Position numbers and translations under genes: made by a program. The notes under the pieces are model-generated. The model did no database searches. It saw nothing but the letters and a program-made list of their open reading frames with translations, and was not told the DNA's origin. A stretch of 64,000 nt of DNA, from assembly GCF_001613805.1 (NCBI RefSeq), contig NZ_LPVY01000003.1:62001-126000 (forward strand), read 5' to 3'. Positions 1 to 9,210 of the stretch are shown piece by piece (within the stretch, counting starts at the first letter, position 1; each line of letters begins with the position of its first letter). The DNA is from Thalassospira lucentensis (lineage in GTDB: Bacteria > Pseudomonadota > Alphaproteobacteria > Rhodospirillales > Thalassospiraceae).

Positions 1-282
1 TTGAACTTTACCTCGCCGGATCTGAAACGGTTTCCGGCCCTGCGTCTGGCGCGTGAAGCGTTACGGGCGGGGGGCACGGTGCCGACTGTTCTGAATGCTG
101 CAAACGAGATTGCCGTTGGTGCATTTCTGGGCGGAAAGCTTACCTTCCTGCAAATTGCCGAAACGGTCGAGCGCATGATGAACAGGATTGCCGCATCGCC
201 GTTACGCGATCTCGACCAGATGTTTGATCTTGATGATATGATTCGTCGTGAAACGCTGGGCATGATCAAAACCGGTCTTTGA
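1..282 (+). CDS. dxr: 1-deoxy-D-xylulose-5-phosphate reductoisomerase, 3' end only
   Basis: This is the last ~93 codons of the enzyme that converts 1-deoxy-D-xylulose 5-phosphate to 2-C-methyl-D-erythritol 4-phosphate with NADPH in the cytoplasmic MEP isoprenoid pathway. The visible part is the C-terminal alpha-helical domain, with the family's VLNAANEIAVGAF stretch. Full-length members are near 390-400 residues, so about three quarters lie upstream of the window. The TTG at base 1 is an interior leucine codon, not a start. The gene is followed after 43 nt by rseP, the order found in many proteobacteria (cdsA-dxr-rseP-bamA), so it is probably part of the same operon. Confidence 0.93.
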   Translation: MNFTSPDLKRFPALRLAREALRAGGTVPTVLNAANEIAVGAFLGGKLTFLQIAETVERMMNRIAASPLRDLDQMFDLDDMIRRETLGMIKTGL

Positions 283-325
283 GTGCCAAAAATGCGGGGT
301 TCGCCCCGAAAAAGGAACGTCTTCT

Positions 326-1429
326 ATGGAAACCCTTCTTGCCTTTCTATTTGTTCTTTCGGTTTTGGTGTTTGTCCATGAATACGGGCATTACTGGGTC
401 GCGATCCGGAATGGCGTGAAGGTTGAAGCGTTTTCAATCGGATTCGGGCCAGAGCTTTTTGGCTGGTACGATAAAAAGGGTACGCGCTGGAAAGTCAGCC
501 TGCTGCCGCTTGGCGGGTACGTCAAAATGTTTGGCGACATGAACCCGGCAAGTGCCGGGCAGCGCGACGACCTTGACGACGAAGAACGCAAACATGCGTT
601 TCATCACAAGGGACTGGCAGCGCGCGCAGCGATAGTTTTTGCCGGTCCGCTGGCCAATTTTCTGTTCGCCATCATTGTTTTTACCGTTCTTTTTGCCGCA
701 GTCGGCCAGCAGCGCGCCCTGCCGGTGGTGGGTGAGGTTGTTGACGGCAGCCCGGCGGCGATTGCGGAATTGCAATCCCAGGACCGGATCAGCGCGATCA
801 ACGGGCAGCCTATTGACTGGTTCAGCGAACTTTCGGATGTGATCCGGGCCAATGCCGGTACGCCGGTTTCGCTTTCGGTTCTGCGTGACGGGCAGGAAAT
901 CGAGGTTCAGGTAACACCCGAGGCCGTGACATCGGGCGAAGGTGACGATGTTGAGAGTTTCGGCCGCCTTGGTGTGACCGCCGGTGCCTTTGAGACCCAG
1001 CGCGACGGGATTATCGATGCGACCGGCAAGGCGTTTTCATCGACATGGAACCTGATCGCGCAGACCATGTCGGCATTGGGTGAAATGATTTCGGGCGAAC
1101 GTGACAGTTCCGAGCTTGGCGGCCCGATCCGTATCGCACAGATGTCGGGCGAGGTTGCCGAGGGTGGCATTGGCCCGCTTCTGTTCTTTATGGCGTATCT
1201 TTCGATCAGCCTTGGGTTGATTAACCTGATGCCTGTTCCGGTTCTTGATGGTGGTCATCTGGTGTTTTATGCCATCGAGGCGGTTCGCGGTAAGCCCTTG
1301 GGCGCAAAAGCACAAGAATATGGTTTCCGTCTCGGGGCAGGTTTGGTATTCAGCTTAATCATCTTTGCAACTTGGAACGACCTGACGCAATTGGGCGTCT
1401 GGAATTTCTTCAAAGGCCTGGCAGGCTGA
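326..1429 (+). CDS. rseP: RseP-type site-2 intramembrane zinc metalloprotease (M50)
   Basis: Inner-membrane protease that cuts transmembrane segments of regulatory proteins (anti-sigma factors) and remnant signal peptides. The HExxH zinc motif reads HEYGH at residues 18-22 inside the first membrane helix, and the third zinc-ligand motif LDGGH is at 307-311 in a late helix. A single PDZ domain lies roughly at residues 125-205. At 367 aa it is shorter than the two-PDZ E. coli protein (about 450 aa), as is common in alphaproteobacteria. The start has an AAGGAA ribosome site. Its stop codon overlaps the bamA start (TGATG-type junction at 1427-1431), indicating translational coupling. Substrates cannot be inferred from the sequence. 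Confidence 0.96.
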   Translation: METLLAFLFVLSVLVFVHEYGHYWVAIRNGVKVEAFSIGFGPELFGWYDKKGTRWKVSLLPLGGYVKMFGDMNPASAGQRDDLDDEERKHAFHHKGLAARAAIVFAGPLANFLFAIIVFTVLFAAVGQQRALPVVGEVVDGSPAAIAELQSQDRISAINGQPIDWFSELSDVIRANAGTPVSLSVLRDGQEIEVQVTPEAVTSGEGDDVESFGRLGVTAGAFETQRDGIIDATGKAFSSTWNLIAQTMSALGEMISGERDSSELGGPIRIAQMSGEVAEGGIGPLLFFMAYLSISLGLINLMPVPVLDGGHLVFYAIEAVRGKPLGAKAQEYGFRLGAGLVFSLIIFATWNDLTQLGVWNFFKGLAG

Positions 1430-3750
1430 TGATATACGGCATCAGGGGGTTGAATTTGCTGCGTAATGTGAAAGCGGCTGCTTTGGCGGCAGTCTTGCTT
1501 GGTGGAACCGCGCCAACCATAATTCCGATGGTGGCCTATGCCCAGGGAAGCAGCGTTATCCGCGAAATCCGGGTGGACGGCAACAACCGTATCGAAGCCG
1601 CGACGGTTAACGCGTATCTGTCGGTAAAAGAAGGCGATCCCTATGATCCGCAAAGAATCAACGAATCGCTGAAGTCGTTGTTTTCGACCGGACTTTTTGC
1701 CGATGTTTCCATCGGTTTCGAGCAGGGTGTGCTGAAGGTCAATGTCGTTGAAAACCCGATCATCAACCGGATCGCCTTTGAAGGTAACGAGCGACTGAAG
1801 GATGATGCGTTGGGGGCGGAGCTTCAGCTGCGTCCGCGCGTTGTTTACACCCGCACCAAGGTGCAGGCTGATGTTCAGCGTATTCTTGATCTGTATCGCC
1901 GTTCCGGCCGGTTTGCCGCGACGGTCGAGCCCAAAGTCATCCAGCTTGAACAGAACCGTGTCGATCTTGTCTTTGAAATCGACGAGGGCGAGGCGACCGG
2001 TGTTCGCAAGATCAACTTTGTCGGCAACAAGGCGTTTGATGATGGCGAATTGTCCGAAGTTGTCCGGACAACCGAGAGTGCCTGGTGGAAAATCCTGACG
2101 GCGGATGACAATTACGATCCGGATCGCGTCACGTTTGACCGTGAATTGCTGCGCCGTTTCTATCTTTCAGCCGGTTATGCCGATTTCCAGGTTCTGTCGT
2201 CGGTTGCCGAACTGACCCCGGATCGTTCGGACTTCTTCATCACCTATACCGTCAGTGAAGGCCAGCGTTACCGGTTTGGCGATATCAATGTCGTATCGCA
2301 GATCGACAAGATCGATCCGGCGACATTGATGCCGCTGATCGAGATTGAAAAAGGCGACTGGTATAATGCCGACCTTGTCGATGACGCCATTGATGCGCTA
2401 ACCACCAGCATCGGTGACCAGGGTTATGCGTTTATCGATATTCGCCCGAATGTCGAACGCGATCGCGAGACCGGTGTCATCAACATCACCTTTACGATTG
2501 CCGAAGGGCCGAAGGTTTATGTCGAGCGCATCGATGTGGTCGGCAACGTCCGTACCCTTGATGAGGTTGTACGTCGCGAATTCCGCCTTGTCGAAGGCGA
2601 CGCATTCAGCAGTTCGAAACTGAAACGTTCGCGCCAGCGTGTTGAAAACCTGAACTTCTTCAAGACGGTTGATGTGAAAACGCTTCCGGGCAGTGCACCG
2701 GATCAGACGGTTCTTGAGGTCGATGTTGAAGAAAAGTCGACCGGCGAATTTTCCATCGGTGCCGGTTACGGTACGGATGACGGTGCGTTTGGTCAGGCCG
2801 GTATCCGTGAACGCAACCTGCTGGGTAAAGGGCAGGACTTGCGTCTTGGCTTTACGCTTGGCTCCTCGAGCCAGCAGATCGATCTGTCCTTTACCGAGCC
2901 TTACTTCCTTGATCGCGATGTGAGTGCCGGTTTCGACATCTATCGCCGTGAAGAAGACAACCAGGACGAAAGTTCTTATGACGAGAAGCAAACCGGTATC
3001 GGTCTGCGTTCCGGTTTCCGCTATTCCGAAGCATTGTCCCAGTCGGTGCGTTACGGGTTCGAAGTTAACGAATATTCGGACATTGATAGCGATGCATCGC
3101 GACTGCTGCGTGAAGAAGATCCGGAATTTTCCGAGTCAACGATTGGCCAGACGCTGACATACGATCAGCGTGACAGCACGATTTCGCCGAAGGAAGGCTA
3201 CTTCATGCAGCTTTCCAACGATTTCGCCGGTCTTGGTGGATCGGAAACCTATCTTCGTACGCGTGTGAATGGCGGGTATTACTATCCGCTGGATCGTGAA
3301 AAAGAATGGGTGCTGTCGACCAAGGGATCTACCGGTTATATCTTTGGTATTGGCGACGACACGCGCATTTCGCAGCGCTTCTTTACTGGTGGTTCGAACC
3401 TTCGCGGTTTTGAATCTGCCGGTGTTGGCCCGCGCGATATTGCAACAACCGATGCGGTCGGTGGCAAATTCTTCTATACTGGTACGGTGCAGATGGACTT
3501 CCCGTTAGGATTGCCATCCGAATTTGCCCTGACTGGTCGTGTGTTCAGTGATTTCGGTTCTTCTGAAGGGGTTGATGGGGCAAGGCCCGGCGAGATTTAT
3601 GACGAGGGGTCGCTTAGGGCGTCTGTTGGTATTGGGGTAGGCTGGGAATCGCCGTTTGGCCCGATTGGTGTTGACCTTTCGCAGGCTGTTCTCAAAGAAG
3701 ATTACGACAAAGAGGAAGTGTTCCGATTGAACTTCGGGACCAGATTCTGA
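1429..3750 (+). CDS. bamA: Outer membrane protein assembly factor BamA
   Basis: Essential Omp85 protein that inserts beta-barrel proteins into the outer membrane. I place the start at the ATG overlapping the rseP stop; the frame is open further upstream but would overlap rseP by 58 nt. The product is 773 aa: an N-terminal hydrophobic segment ending near AYAQG is a signal peptide, five POTRA repeats fill about residues 40-420, and the C-terminal half is the surface-antigen barrel. It ends in phenylalanine (GTRF), the usual C-terminal barrel signal. The barrel carries the conserved LRGF motif in the GGSNLRGFE segment. The stop overlaps the skp start, and the context (skp, lpxD, fabZ, lpxA) is the classical outer-membrane biogenesis operon. 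Confidence 0.97.
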   Translation: MIYGIRGLNLLRNVKAAALAAVLLGGTAPTIIPMVAYAQGSSVIREIRVDGNNRIEAATVNAYLSVKEGDPYDPQRINESLKSLFSTGLFADVSIGFEQGVLKVNVVENPIINRIAFEGNERLKDDALGAELQLRPRVVYTRTKVQADVQRILDLYRRSGRFAATVEPKVIQLEQNRVDLVFEIDEGEATGVRKINFVGNKAFDDGELSEVVRTTESAWWKILTADDNYDPDRVTFDRELLRRFYLSAGYADFQVLSSVAELTPDRSDFFITYTVSEGQRYRFGDINVVSQIDKIDPATLMPLIEIEKGDWYNADLVDDAIDALTTSIGDQGYAFIDIRPNVERDRETGVINITFTIAEGPKVYVERIDVVGNVRTLDEVVRREFRLVEGDAFSSSKLKRSRQRVENLNFFKTVDVKTLPGSAPDQTVLEVDVEEKSTGEFSIGAGYGTDDGAFGQAGIRERNLLGKGQDLRLGFTLGSSSQQIDLSFTEPYFLDRDVSAGFDIYRREEDNQDESSYDEKQTGIGLRSGFRYSEALSQSVRYGFEVNEYSDIDSDASRLLREEDPEFSESTIGQTLTYDQRDSTISPKEGYFMQLSNDFAGLGGSETYLRTRVNGGYYYPLDREKEWVLSTKGSTGYIFGIGDDTRISQRFFTGGSNLRGFESAGVGPRDIATTDAVGGKFFYTGTVQMDFPLGLPSEFALTGRVFSDFGSSEGVDGARPGEIYDEGSLRASVGIGVGWESPFGPIGVDLSQAVLKEDYDKEEVFRLNFGTRF

Positions 3751-4334
3751 TGAAAATGATGAAATCTATCCAGACTGCCATTGCCGCAATTGCCATGACA
3801 TTTGCGGTCGGTGCCATGACTGTCGCCTCGGCCCAGGAAAATACCGGGGCGGAGGACACGACTGCTGTTGTGATGATCGTCGATTTTGAAGGCATCATGC
3901 GTGAAGCATCTGCCATGCAGGACATGACCAAGCAGATCAAAACGCGTCAGGAAGCTTATCAGCAGGAAATCGAAAAGCGTCAGCAGGCCCTGCGCAAGGA
4001 AGAACAGGAAATCGCCCAACAGAGAACCCTTCTGTCTGCCGATGTCATTCAGCAGAAACAGAAAGAATTTCAGCAGAAAGTGGCTGATTTTCAGAAGTTT
4101 GCCCAGGGACGCAACCGCATCCTTGACGAGGCGCTTAATTCATCGCGGGTGAAGTTCCAGAAAACGCTGATCGAAGTGATTGCCGATGTTGCCGAGCAGC
4201 GCAAGGCAACACTAGTTTTGCATAAAAGCCAGGTCATTCTGCATGCCAATGCCATGGATGCTTCCAAGGAGGTGTTTGACCGCGTGAACAAGGCAATGCC
4301 GACCCTTAGCGTCGAGTTCAAGGAAGCGTCCTGA
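3750..4334 (+). CDS. skp: Periplasmic OmpH/Skp-family chaperone
   Basis: Periplasmic chaperone that holds unfolded outer-membrane proteins on the way to BamA. The 194-aa product starts with a clear signal peptide (hydrophobic stretch, likely cleavage after VASAQ, about residue 29). The middle, about residues 60-130, is very rich in Q, K and E with heptad-like spacing, matching the long coiled-coil tentacles of Skp trimers. The ATG overlaps the bamA stop, and its own stop overlaps the lpxD ATG, so the three genes are tightly coupled. Sequence conservation in this family is low, so the assignment rests on signal peptide, coiled coil, length and position between bamA and lpxD. Confidence 0.92.
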   Translation: MKMMKSIQTAIAAIAMTFAVGAMTVASAQENTGAEDTTAVVMIVDFEGIMREASAMQDMTKQIKTRQEAYQQEIEKRQQALRKEEQEIAQQRTLLSADVIQQKQKEFQQKVADFQKFAQGRNRILDEALNSSRVKFQKTLIEVIADVAEQRKATLVLHKSQVILHANAMDASKEVFDRVNKAMPTLSVEFKEAS

Positions 4335-5353
4335 TGGCGGATCCCCGGTTTTTTAAACGCAAGGGACCTTTCAGCGTTCAGGAAATTGCCGATCTGACCG
4401 GTGCGGAACTGGTGAATGCACCAGATCCGTCGCGCCGTTTTGGCGATGTATCGCCGCTTCAGAATGCCGATGCGTCGATCCTGAGCTTTTTCGACAATCG
4501 CAAATATCTTGATGCCTTTGTCAGCAGTTCAGCGGGCGGGTGTTTTGTCCGGCCGGAATTCGTTGATCGTGCGCCAGCTGATATGGTTCTGTTTACGACG
4601 AGCGATCCGTACCGGGCATATGCCAAGGCCGCAACGGCCTATTATCCGTTTGACGAGGCGAATGGCGTTGTTTCACCGCATGCTGTTGTTGCCGATACCG
4701 CTAGGATTGGCAAAGGTGTCCAGATCGACGCCGGTGCTGTGATCGGCGAGAATTGCGAGATCGGTGATGGCTGTATCATCGCCAGCAATGCGGTGATCGG
4801 TGAAGGTGTTGTGATCGGGGCCGGAAGCAGGATCGGTGCGGGGGCGACGATCAGCCATTGTCTGATCGGCAATCTGTGCCTGATTTATCCGGGTGTTCGC
4901 ATTGGACAGGACGGTTTCGGCTTTGCCATGGGGCCGCAGGGACATCTTAAAGTGCCGCAACTGGGCCGTGTCGTGATTGGCAATGATGTCGAGATCGGGG
5001 CCAATTCGACAATCGACCGGGGGGCCGGGCCAGACACGGTGATTGGCAATGGTTGCCGTATCGACAACCTTGTCCAGATCGGCCATAACGTCGAACTTGG
5101 CATGGGATGTGTCATCGTGTCCCAGGTCGGGATTTCGGGATCGACCAAGCTTGGCAACTTTGTTGTTGCCGCGGGTCAGGCCGGGATTACAGGCCATCTT
5201 GAGATTGGTGACGGCGCAAAGATTGCAGCGCAGTCTGGTGTCATGAAAAATATCGGCGCGGGCGAGACCGTTGGCGGAAGCCCCGCTGTGCCGGTAATGG
5301 AATATCATAAACAAACCGTGGCCCTGTCACGGTTAATACGGAAAAAGAAATAA
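4334..5353 (+). CDS. lpxD: UDP-3-O-(3-hydroxyacyl)glucosamine N-acyltransferase LpxD
   Basis: Third step of lipid A synthesis: transfers a 3-hydroxyacyl group from ACP to the 2-amino group of UDP-3-O-acylglucosamine. The 339-aa protein has the N-terminal uridine-binding domain (about 1-105), then a long left-handed beta helix of hexapeptide repeats (I/V-G-x-x-x pattern from about residue 110 to 300), and a C-terminal helix. The general-base histidine lies in QIGHNV at about residue 251. It follows skp with a one-base overlap and precedes fabZ by 11 nt, which supplies the acyl-ACP branch. Confidence 0.96.
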   Translation: MADPRFFKRKGPFSVQEIADLTGAELVNAPDPSRRFGDVSPLQNADASILSFFDNRKYLDAFVSSSAGGCFVRPEFVDRAPADMVLFTTSDPYRAYAKAATAYYPFDEANGVVSPHAVVADTARIGKGVQIDAGAVIGENCEIGDGCIIASNAVIGEGVVIGAGSRIGAGATISHCLIGNLCLIYPGVRIGQDGFGFAMGPQGHLKVPQLGRVVIGNDVEIGANSTIDRGAGPDTVIGNGCRIDNLVQIGHNVELGMGCVIVSQVGISGSTKLGNFVVAAGQAGITGHLEIGDGAKIAAQSGVMKNIGAGETVGGSPAVPVMEYHKQTVALSRLIRKKK

Positions 5354-5364
5354 GGGCAATACCT

Positions 5365-5814
5365 ATGACCGAACTGGTAAGTGTTGATATTCAGCGCATT
5401 CTGGAAATGATTCCGCATCGTTATCCATTCCTGCTTATTGACAAGGTTGTTGATATTGCCGTCGACGATTCAGCCGTTGGCATCAAGAATGTAACGATGA
5501 ACGAGCCGCAATTTACCGGCCATTTCCCGGAACAGCCGATCATGCCCGGTGTTTTGATCATCGAAAGCATGGCACAGACGGCGGCCATCCTTGTTGTCCA
5601 GACCCTTGGCGAGGATGCCGAAGGCAAACTGGTTTATTTCATGAGCATCGACAATGCACGGTTCCGCAAGCCGGTTGTGCCGGGTGACGTCATGCATATT
5701 CATGTGAAGAAAAAACAGAGCCGTGGTCCGGTCTGGAAATTCGAAAGTGAAGTTCGCGTCAACGATCAGGTCGTTGCAGAAGCTACCATCGCCGCGATGA
5801 TCCGGGGCAACTGA
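5365..5814 (+). CDS. fabZ: 3-hydroxyacyl-ACP dehydratase FabZ
   Basis: Dehydrates 3-hydroxyacyl-ACP to trans-2-enoyl-ACP in fatty acid elongation, competing with LpxA and LpxD for the same hydroxyacyl-ACP. The 149-aa hot-dog-fold protein shows the family motifs HRYPFLLID near the N terminus and [11 protein letters not shown] at 53-63, giving catalytic His53, with Glu67 in the following helix (IIESMAQ). Length is typical. It sits between lpxD and lpxA, the standard order, and ends 2 nt before the lpxA ATG, so the partition between phospholipid and lipid A precursors is encoded in one transcript. Confidence 0.97.
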   Translation: MTELVSVDIQRILEMIPHRYPFLLIDKVVDIAVDDSAVGIKNVTMNEPQFTGHFPEQPIMPGVLIIESMAQTAAILVVQTLGEDAEGKLVYFMSIDNARFRKPVVPGDVMHIHVKKKQSRGPVWKFESEVRVNDQVVAEATIAAMIRGN

Positions 5815-5816
5815 TA

Positions 5817-6620
5817 ATGTCAAAAGTGCATCCAACCGCCATTGTCGAAGACGGCGCCCAGATTGGCCAGGATGTAGAAATCGGGCCATACTGTGTTGTC
5901 GGTCCGCAGGCGGTTCTGGGTGATCGCGTCAAGCTGCATAGCCATGTCGTGATCGCCGGAATTACGTCAATCGGCGAAGACAGTATGGTCTTTCCGTTTG
6001 CGTCGGTTGGTCATGCGCCGCAGGATTTGAAATTCAAAAACGAACCGTCGCGTTTGATCATCGGCAAACGCAACAAGATCCGTGAAGGGGCGACCCTTAA
6101 TCCCGGCACCGAAGGCGGCGGGATGGAAACGACGATTGGCGATGATTGCCTGTTTATGGCGGGCGCGCATGTCGGCCATGATTGCCATATCGGCAATCAT
6201 TGCATTCTGGTCAATAACGGGACGCTTGCTGGCCATGTTGTGGTCGAGGATTTTGCGATTGTCGGCGGCCTTTCGGCAGTGCACCAGTTTGTCCGTATTG
6301 GCAGACATGCCATGATTGGCGGCATGACCGGGGTTGAAAGCGACATCATTCCTTATGGTTCCGTGATCGGCAACCGTGCCTATCTTTCGGGGCTTAACCT
6401 TGTCGGGTTGAAGCGCCGCGGGTTTGATCGCGAAACCATCCATGCACTTCGCAAGGCGTATCGTCTTTTGTTCGCACAGGAAGGCACGCTTGCCGAGCGG
6501 GTCGAAGAAGTCGCCAAGGATTTCGAGAATGTCGGCCCGGTCATGGAAATCATCAGCTTCCTGAAAGCGGAAAGCATGCGTTCCGTATGTACGCCGAAAT
6601 ATGACAGCTCCGCAGGATAA
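5817..6620 (+). CDS. lpxA: UDP-N-acetylglucosamine O-acyltransferase LpxA
   Basis: First committed step of lipid A synthesis: acyl transfer from 3-hydroxyacyl-ACP to the 3-OH of UDP-GlcNAc, in the cytoplasm. The 267-aa product is a hexapeptide-repeat left-handed beta helix in its first ~190 residues followed by a helical C-terminal domain. The catalytic histidine is His121 in the GHDCHIG segment. Its length matches the family (about 262 aa in E. coli). The last 20 nt overlap the start of lpxI, so translation of the two is coupled. Confidence 0.96.
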   Translation: MSKVHPTAIVEDGAQIGQDVEIGPYCVVGPQAVLGDRVKLHSHVVIAGITSIGEDSMVFPFASVGHAPQDLKFKNEPSRLIIGKRNKIREGATLNPGTEGGGMETTIGDDCLFMAGAHVGHDCHIGNHCILVNNGTLAGHVVVEDFAIVGGLSAVHQFVRIGRHAMIGGMTGVESDIIPYGSVIGNRAYLSGLNLVGLKRRGFDRETIHALRKAYRLLFAQEGTLAERVEEVAKDFENVGPVMEIISFLKAESMRSVCTPKYDSSAG

Positions 6621-7458
6621 CCCCGCAGCAAAGCTTGGTATCATTGCAGGTGGTGGTGCGCTTCCCGCCCGTTTGGCTGCTGCCGCGACAGCAGCCGGGC
6701 GGGATGTTTTTATCGTGAAGCTTGATGCCCATGCCGATGATCCTGCACTTGACGACTATCCCCATACGTCGCTTCGCATCGGGGCAGCGGCCAAAATCCT
6801 AGATCGTCTGAAATCCGAAGAATGCCGTGATGTCGTGCTTGCCGGAAAGGTGGCGCGCCCGTCATTTGCATCGATCCGGCCCGATTGGCGGGCAGCGAAA
6901 TTGCTGATGAAAGTCGGCATGAAGTCTCTTGGTGATGACGGGTTGCTGCGTCTGGTTGCCGGGGAACTTGAACGGGACGGGTTCCGTCTGGTCGGCGCGC
7001 ACGAGATTTTGGGTGATCTGGCCGTCGAGGACGGCATTCTTGGCAAGGTGAAGCCCGATGATCAGGCCGTTTCGGATGCGCAGCACGGCTTGAATGTCGC
7101 CCGGATTCTGGGGGCGGCTGATGTCGGGCAGGGCTGTGTGGTGCAACAGGGGCTTGTTCTGGCACTTGAAGCCATCGAAGGCACGGATGAAATGATCCGC
7201 CGGTCTGCCGATTACCGTCGCGAGGGTGTTGGCGGCGTTCTGGTGAAGTCTGCAAAGCCGCAGCAGGACAGGCGCCTTGACCTGCCAGCGATTGGTGTTT
7301 CGACCGTGGAAAACGCGCACAATGCCGGATTACGCGGCATTGCGTTGCTTGCCGGTGGTACGATGATTATTGACCGCGAAAAAACCGTGAAACGTGCCGA
7401 CGAACTTGGATTATTCATTATCGGGCTTTCAGTGCAGGAACCGGCACAGAATGACTAG
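6601..7458 (+). CDS. lpxI: UDP-2,3-diacylglucosamine diphosphatase LpxI (DUF1009 family)
   Basis: Hydrolyses UDP-2,3-diacylglucosamine to lipid X and UMP, the step done by LpxH in enterobacteria; LpxI is the unrelated enzyme used by most alphaproteobacteria. The 285-aa protein shows the family's N-terminal KLGIIAGGGALP segment and C-terminal GVSTVENA and GLRGIALLAG segments. No LpxH-type metallophosphoesterase motifs (DxH, GNHD) are seen. The ATG lies 20 nt inside lpxA, and its stop is 8 nt inside lpxB. Position between lpxA and lpxB, which make and use its substrate and product, supports the call. Confidence 0.95.
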   Translation: MTAPQDNPAAKLGIIAGGGALPARLAAAATAAGRDVFIVKLDAHADDPALDDYPHTSLRIGAAAKILDRLKSEECRDVVLAGKVARPSFASIRPDWRAAKLLMKVGMKSLGDDGLLRLVAGELERDGFRLVGAHEILGDLAVEDGILGKVKPDDQAVSDAQHGLNVARILGAADVGQGCVVQQGLVLALEAIEGTDEMIRRSADYRREGVGGVLVKSAKPQQDRRLDLPAIGVSTVENAHNAGLRGIALLAGGTMIIDREKTVKRADELGLFIIGLSVQEPAQND

Positions 7459-8647
7459 GTCGGAAATCCTACAGAGCCCGAAAATCATGCTGGTTGCGGG
7501 CGAGGCATCCGGGGATCAGCTTGGTGGCAGGTTGATGGCTGCGATCAGGGTGCGCCTTCCCGAAACCCGTTTCATTGGTGTAGGCGGACCGCGCATGACG
7601 GGCGAGGGGCTGGATAGCCTGTTTCCGATGGACGAGATGTCGGTCATGGGCCTTGCCGAGGTCCTGCCACATATCCCGCATTTGCTGAAACGTATCCGTC
7701 AGACGGCGGAATATGCCCTTGAGCAGCAGCCTGATGTGGTCATCACCATTGATGCCCCGGATTTCAGTTTTCGCGTTGGCAAGAAGCTGAAAGGCAGAGG
7801 TATTCCTCTGGTGCATTATGTTGCGCCATCGGTCTGGGCATGGCGACCGGGACGGGCGAAGAAAATTGCGGGTTTCCTTGATCACCTGTTGGCGTTGCTG
7901 CCGTTTGAACCACCCTATTTCGAGCGGGTCGGGCTCCCGACCACCTTTATCGGCCATTCCGCGGTCGAGGAACGCCATGGCGGTGATGCCGGGCGGTTTC
8001 GTGAACGGCACGGCATTGCGTCTGATCGCAAGATACTGACGGTTCTTCCGGGCAGTCGCAATTCGGAAGTCACCCGCCTGTTGCCGGTTTTCCGTGAAGT
8101 ATGCGAACGGCTGGCCTTGGATTTCCCTGATGCCCGTATCGTTGTGCCAACGGTGAGCAAGGTCGCGCAGGTTGTGAGTGATGCCGTTTCTGACTGGCCG
8201 TTGCAGCCGATTTTTGTTACCGGGGATCAGGACAGGCGCGATGCGTTTGCCGCGTCCCATGCGGCGCTGGCGGCATCAGGGACGGTGTCGCTTGAACTGG
8301 CGATCACCGGTGTGCCGCATGTGATCGGCTATAAGTTAAGTCCGATTACGGCATGGATTGCGCGGCGACTGTTGCGGATTGATACAGTGACCATCGTCAA
8401 TCTGGTGCTGGGAAGGAAGCTTGTACCGGAATTCCTGCAACAGGATTGCAGGCCGGACCGGATTATCCCGATTCTGAAATCGCTGATGGCAGACGGCGAA
8501 GGCAGGACCACGCAACTGGACGGGTTTGATGTGGCTACAACCATGCTTGGCTTTGGTGATCGTCCGCCAAGCGAGAAGGCCGCGGATGTCATCATTGAAA
8601 TCATAGAGAAAAATTCATCGGCCAAGGCTGGCATTGGCGGGCAATAA
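7451..8647 (+). CDS. lpxB: Lipid-A-disaccharide synthase LpxB
   Basis: GT19 glycosyltransferase that joins UDP-2,3-diacylglucosamine and lipid X to form the lipid A disaccharide at the inner membrane. I choose the ATG at 7451, overlapping the lpxI stop by 8 nt; the frame stays open upstream but only inside lpxI. The 398-aa product begins with IMLVAGEASGDQLGG, the family signature, and has VAPSVWAWRPGRA and the C-terminal SGTVSLELA donor-site motif. It is the last gene of the envelope operon; no strong terminator follows before the glyoxalase gene. Confidence 0.96.
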   Translation: MTRSEILQSPKIMLVAGEASGDQLGGRLMAAIRVRLPETRFIGVGGPRMTGEGLDSLFPMDEMSVMGLAEVLPHIPHLLKRIRQTAEYALEQQPDVVITIDAPDFSFRVGKKLKGRGIPLVHYVAPSVWAWRPGRAKKIAGFLDHLLALLPFEPPYFERVGLPTTFIGHSAVEERHGGDAGRFRERHGIASDRKILTVLPGSRNSEVTRLLPVFREVCERLALDFPDARIVVPTVSKVAQVVSDAVSDWPLQPIFVTGDQDRRDAFAASHAALAASGTVSLELAITGVPHVIGYKLSPITAWIARRLLRIDTVTIVNLVLGRKLVPEFLQQDCRPDRIIPILKSLMADGEGRTTQLDGFDVATTMLGFGDRPPSEKAADVIIEIIEKNSSAKAGIGGQ

Positions 8648-8694
8648 CGCATAGTTTGGCTTCATTGACCCAATGAATGACGGAGCCATTTCCA

Positions 8695-9135
8695 ATGCGT
8701 TATTTGCACACCATGGTGCGTGTCGAGGATGTTGATGCATCCATGCGTTTCTATTGCGATCTGCTTGGCATGAAGGAAACCCGGCGCATTGAAAGCGAGA
8801 AGGGGCGTTTCACCCTGATTTATCTTGCGCCGCCTGCCGACGAAGCCAGTGCGAAGGCCAACAAGGCCCCGGAACTTGAACTGACCTATAACTGGGACCC
8901 GGAAAGCTATTCCGGCGGGCGCAATTTCGGCCATCTTGCCTATGAGGTCGATGACATTTATGCGCTTTGCCAGAAGCTGATGGATGCCGGTGTCACCATC
9001 AACCGCCCGCCGCGCGATGGTCATATGGCGTTTGTCCGTTCTCCGGACGGTATTTCGATCGAATTCCTGCAAAAGGGCGAAAGCCTTGCCCCGGCGGAGC
9101 CGTGGGCCAGCATGGAAAATACCGGTTCCTGGTAA
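8695..9135 (+). CDS. gloA: Glyoxalase I (lactoylglutathione lyase), VOC family
   Basis: Isomerises the methylglyoxal-glutathione hemithioacetal to S-lactoylglutathione in cytoplasmic detoxification. I prefer the ATG at 8695 (product MRYLHTMVRV..., 146 aa) because a GGAG lies about 10 nt upstream; an in-frame ATG at 8677 lacks a ribosome site. Two VOC beta-alpha-beta-beta-beta modules are visible, with metal-ligand candidates His at the start (YLHTM), Glu in ELELTY, His in FGHLAYEV and Glu in SIEFLQ. These four ligands are the glyoxalase I pattern. It may be a monocistronic gene or a tail of the lpx operon; a bidirectional terminator follows at once. Confidence 0.92.
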   Translation: MRYLHTMVRVEDVDASMRFYCDLLGMKETRRIESEKGRFTLIYLAPPADEASAKANKAPELELTYNWDPESYSGGRNFGHLAYEVDDIYALCQKLMDAGVTINRPPRDGHMAFVRSPDGISIEFLQKGESLAPAEPWASMENTGSW

Positions 9136-9161
9136 TGCCGTAACCGGTTGATCAAAAAGCA

Positions 9162-9189
9162 AAAAGGCCCGGAAAACTCCGGGCCTTTT
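9162..9189. terminator. Bidirectional intrinsic terminator between gloA and gltA
   Basis: A perfect 11-bp stem (AAAAGGCCCGG pairing with CCGGGCCTTTT) closes a 6-nt loop. The flanking A and T tracts let it work in both directions, as fits its place between the convergent gloA and gltA genes. Confidence 0.9.
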
Positions 9190-9210
9190 CTATGTCGGTA
9201 TTGGCGCAGA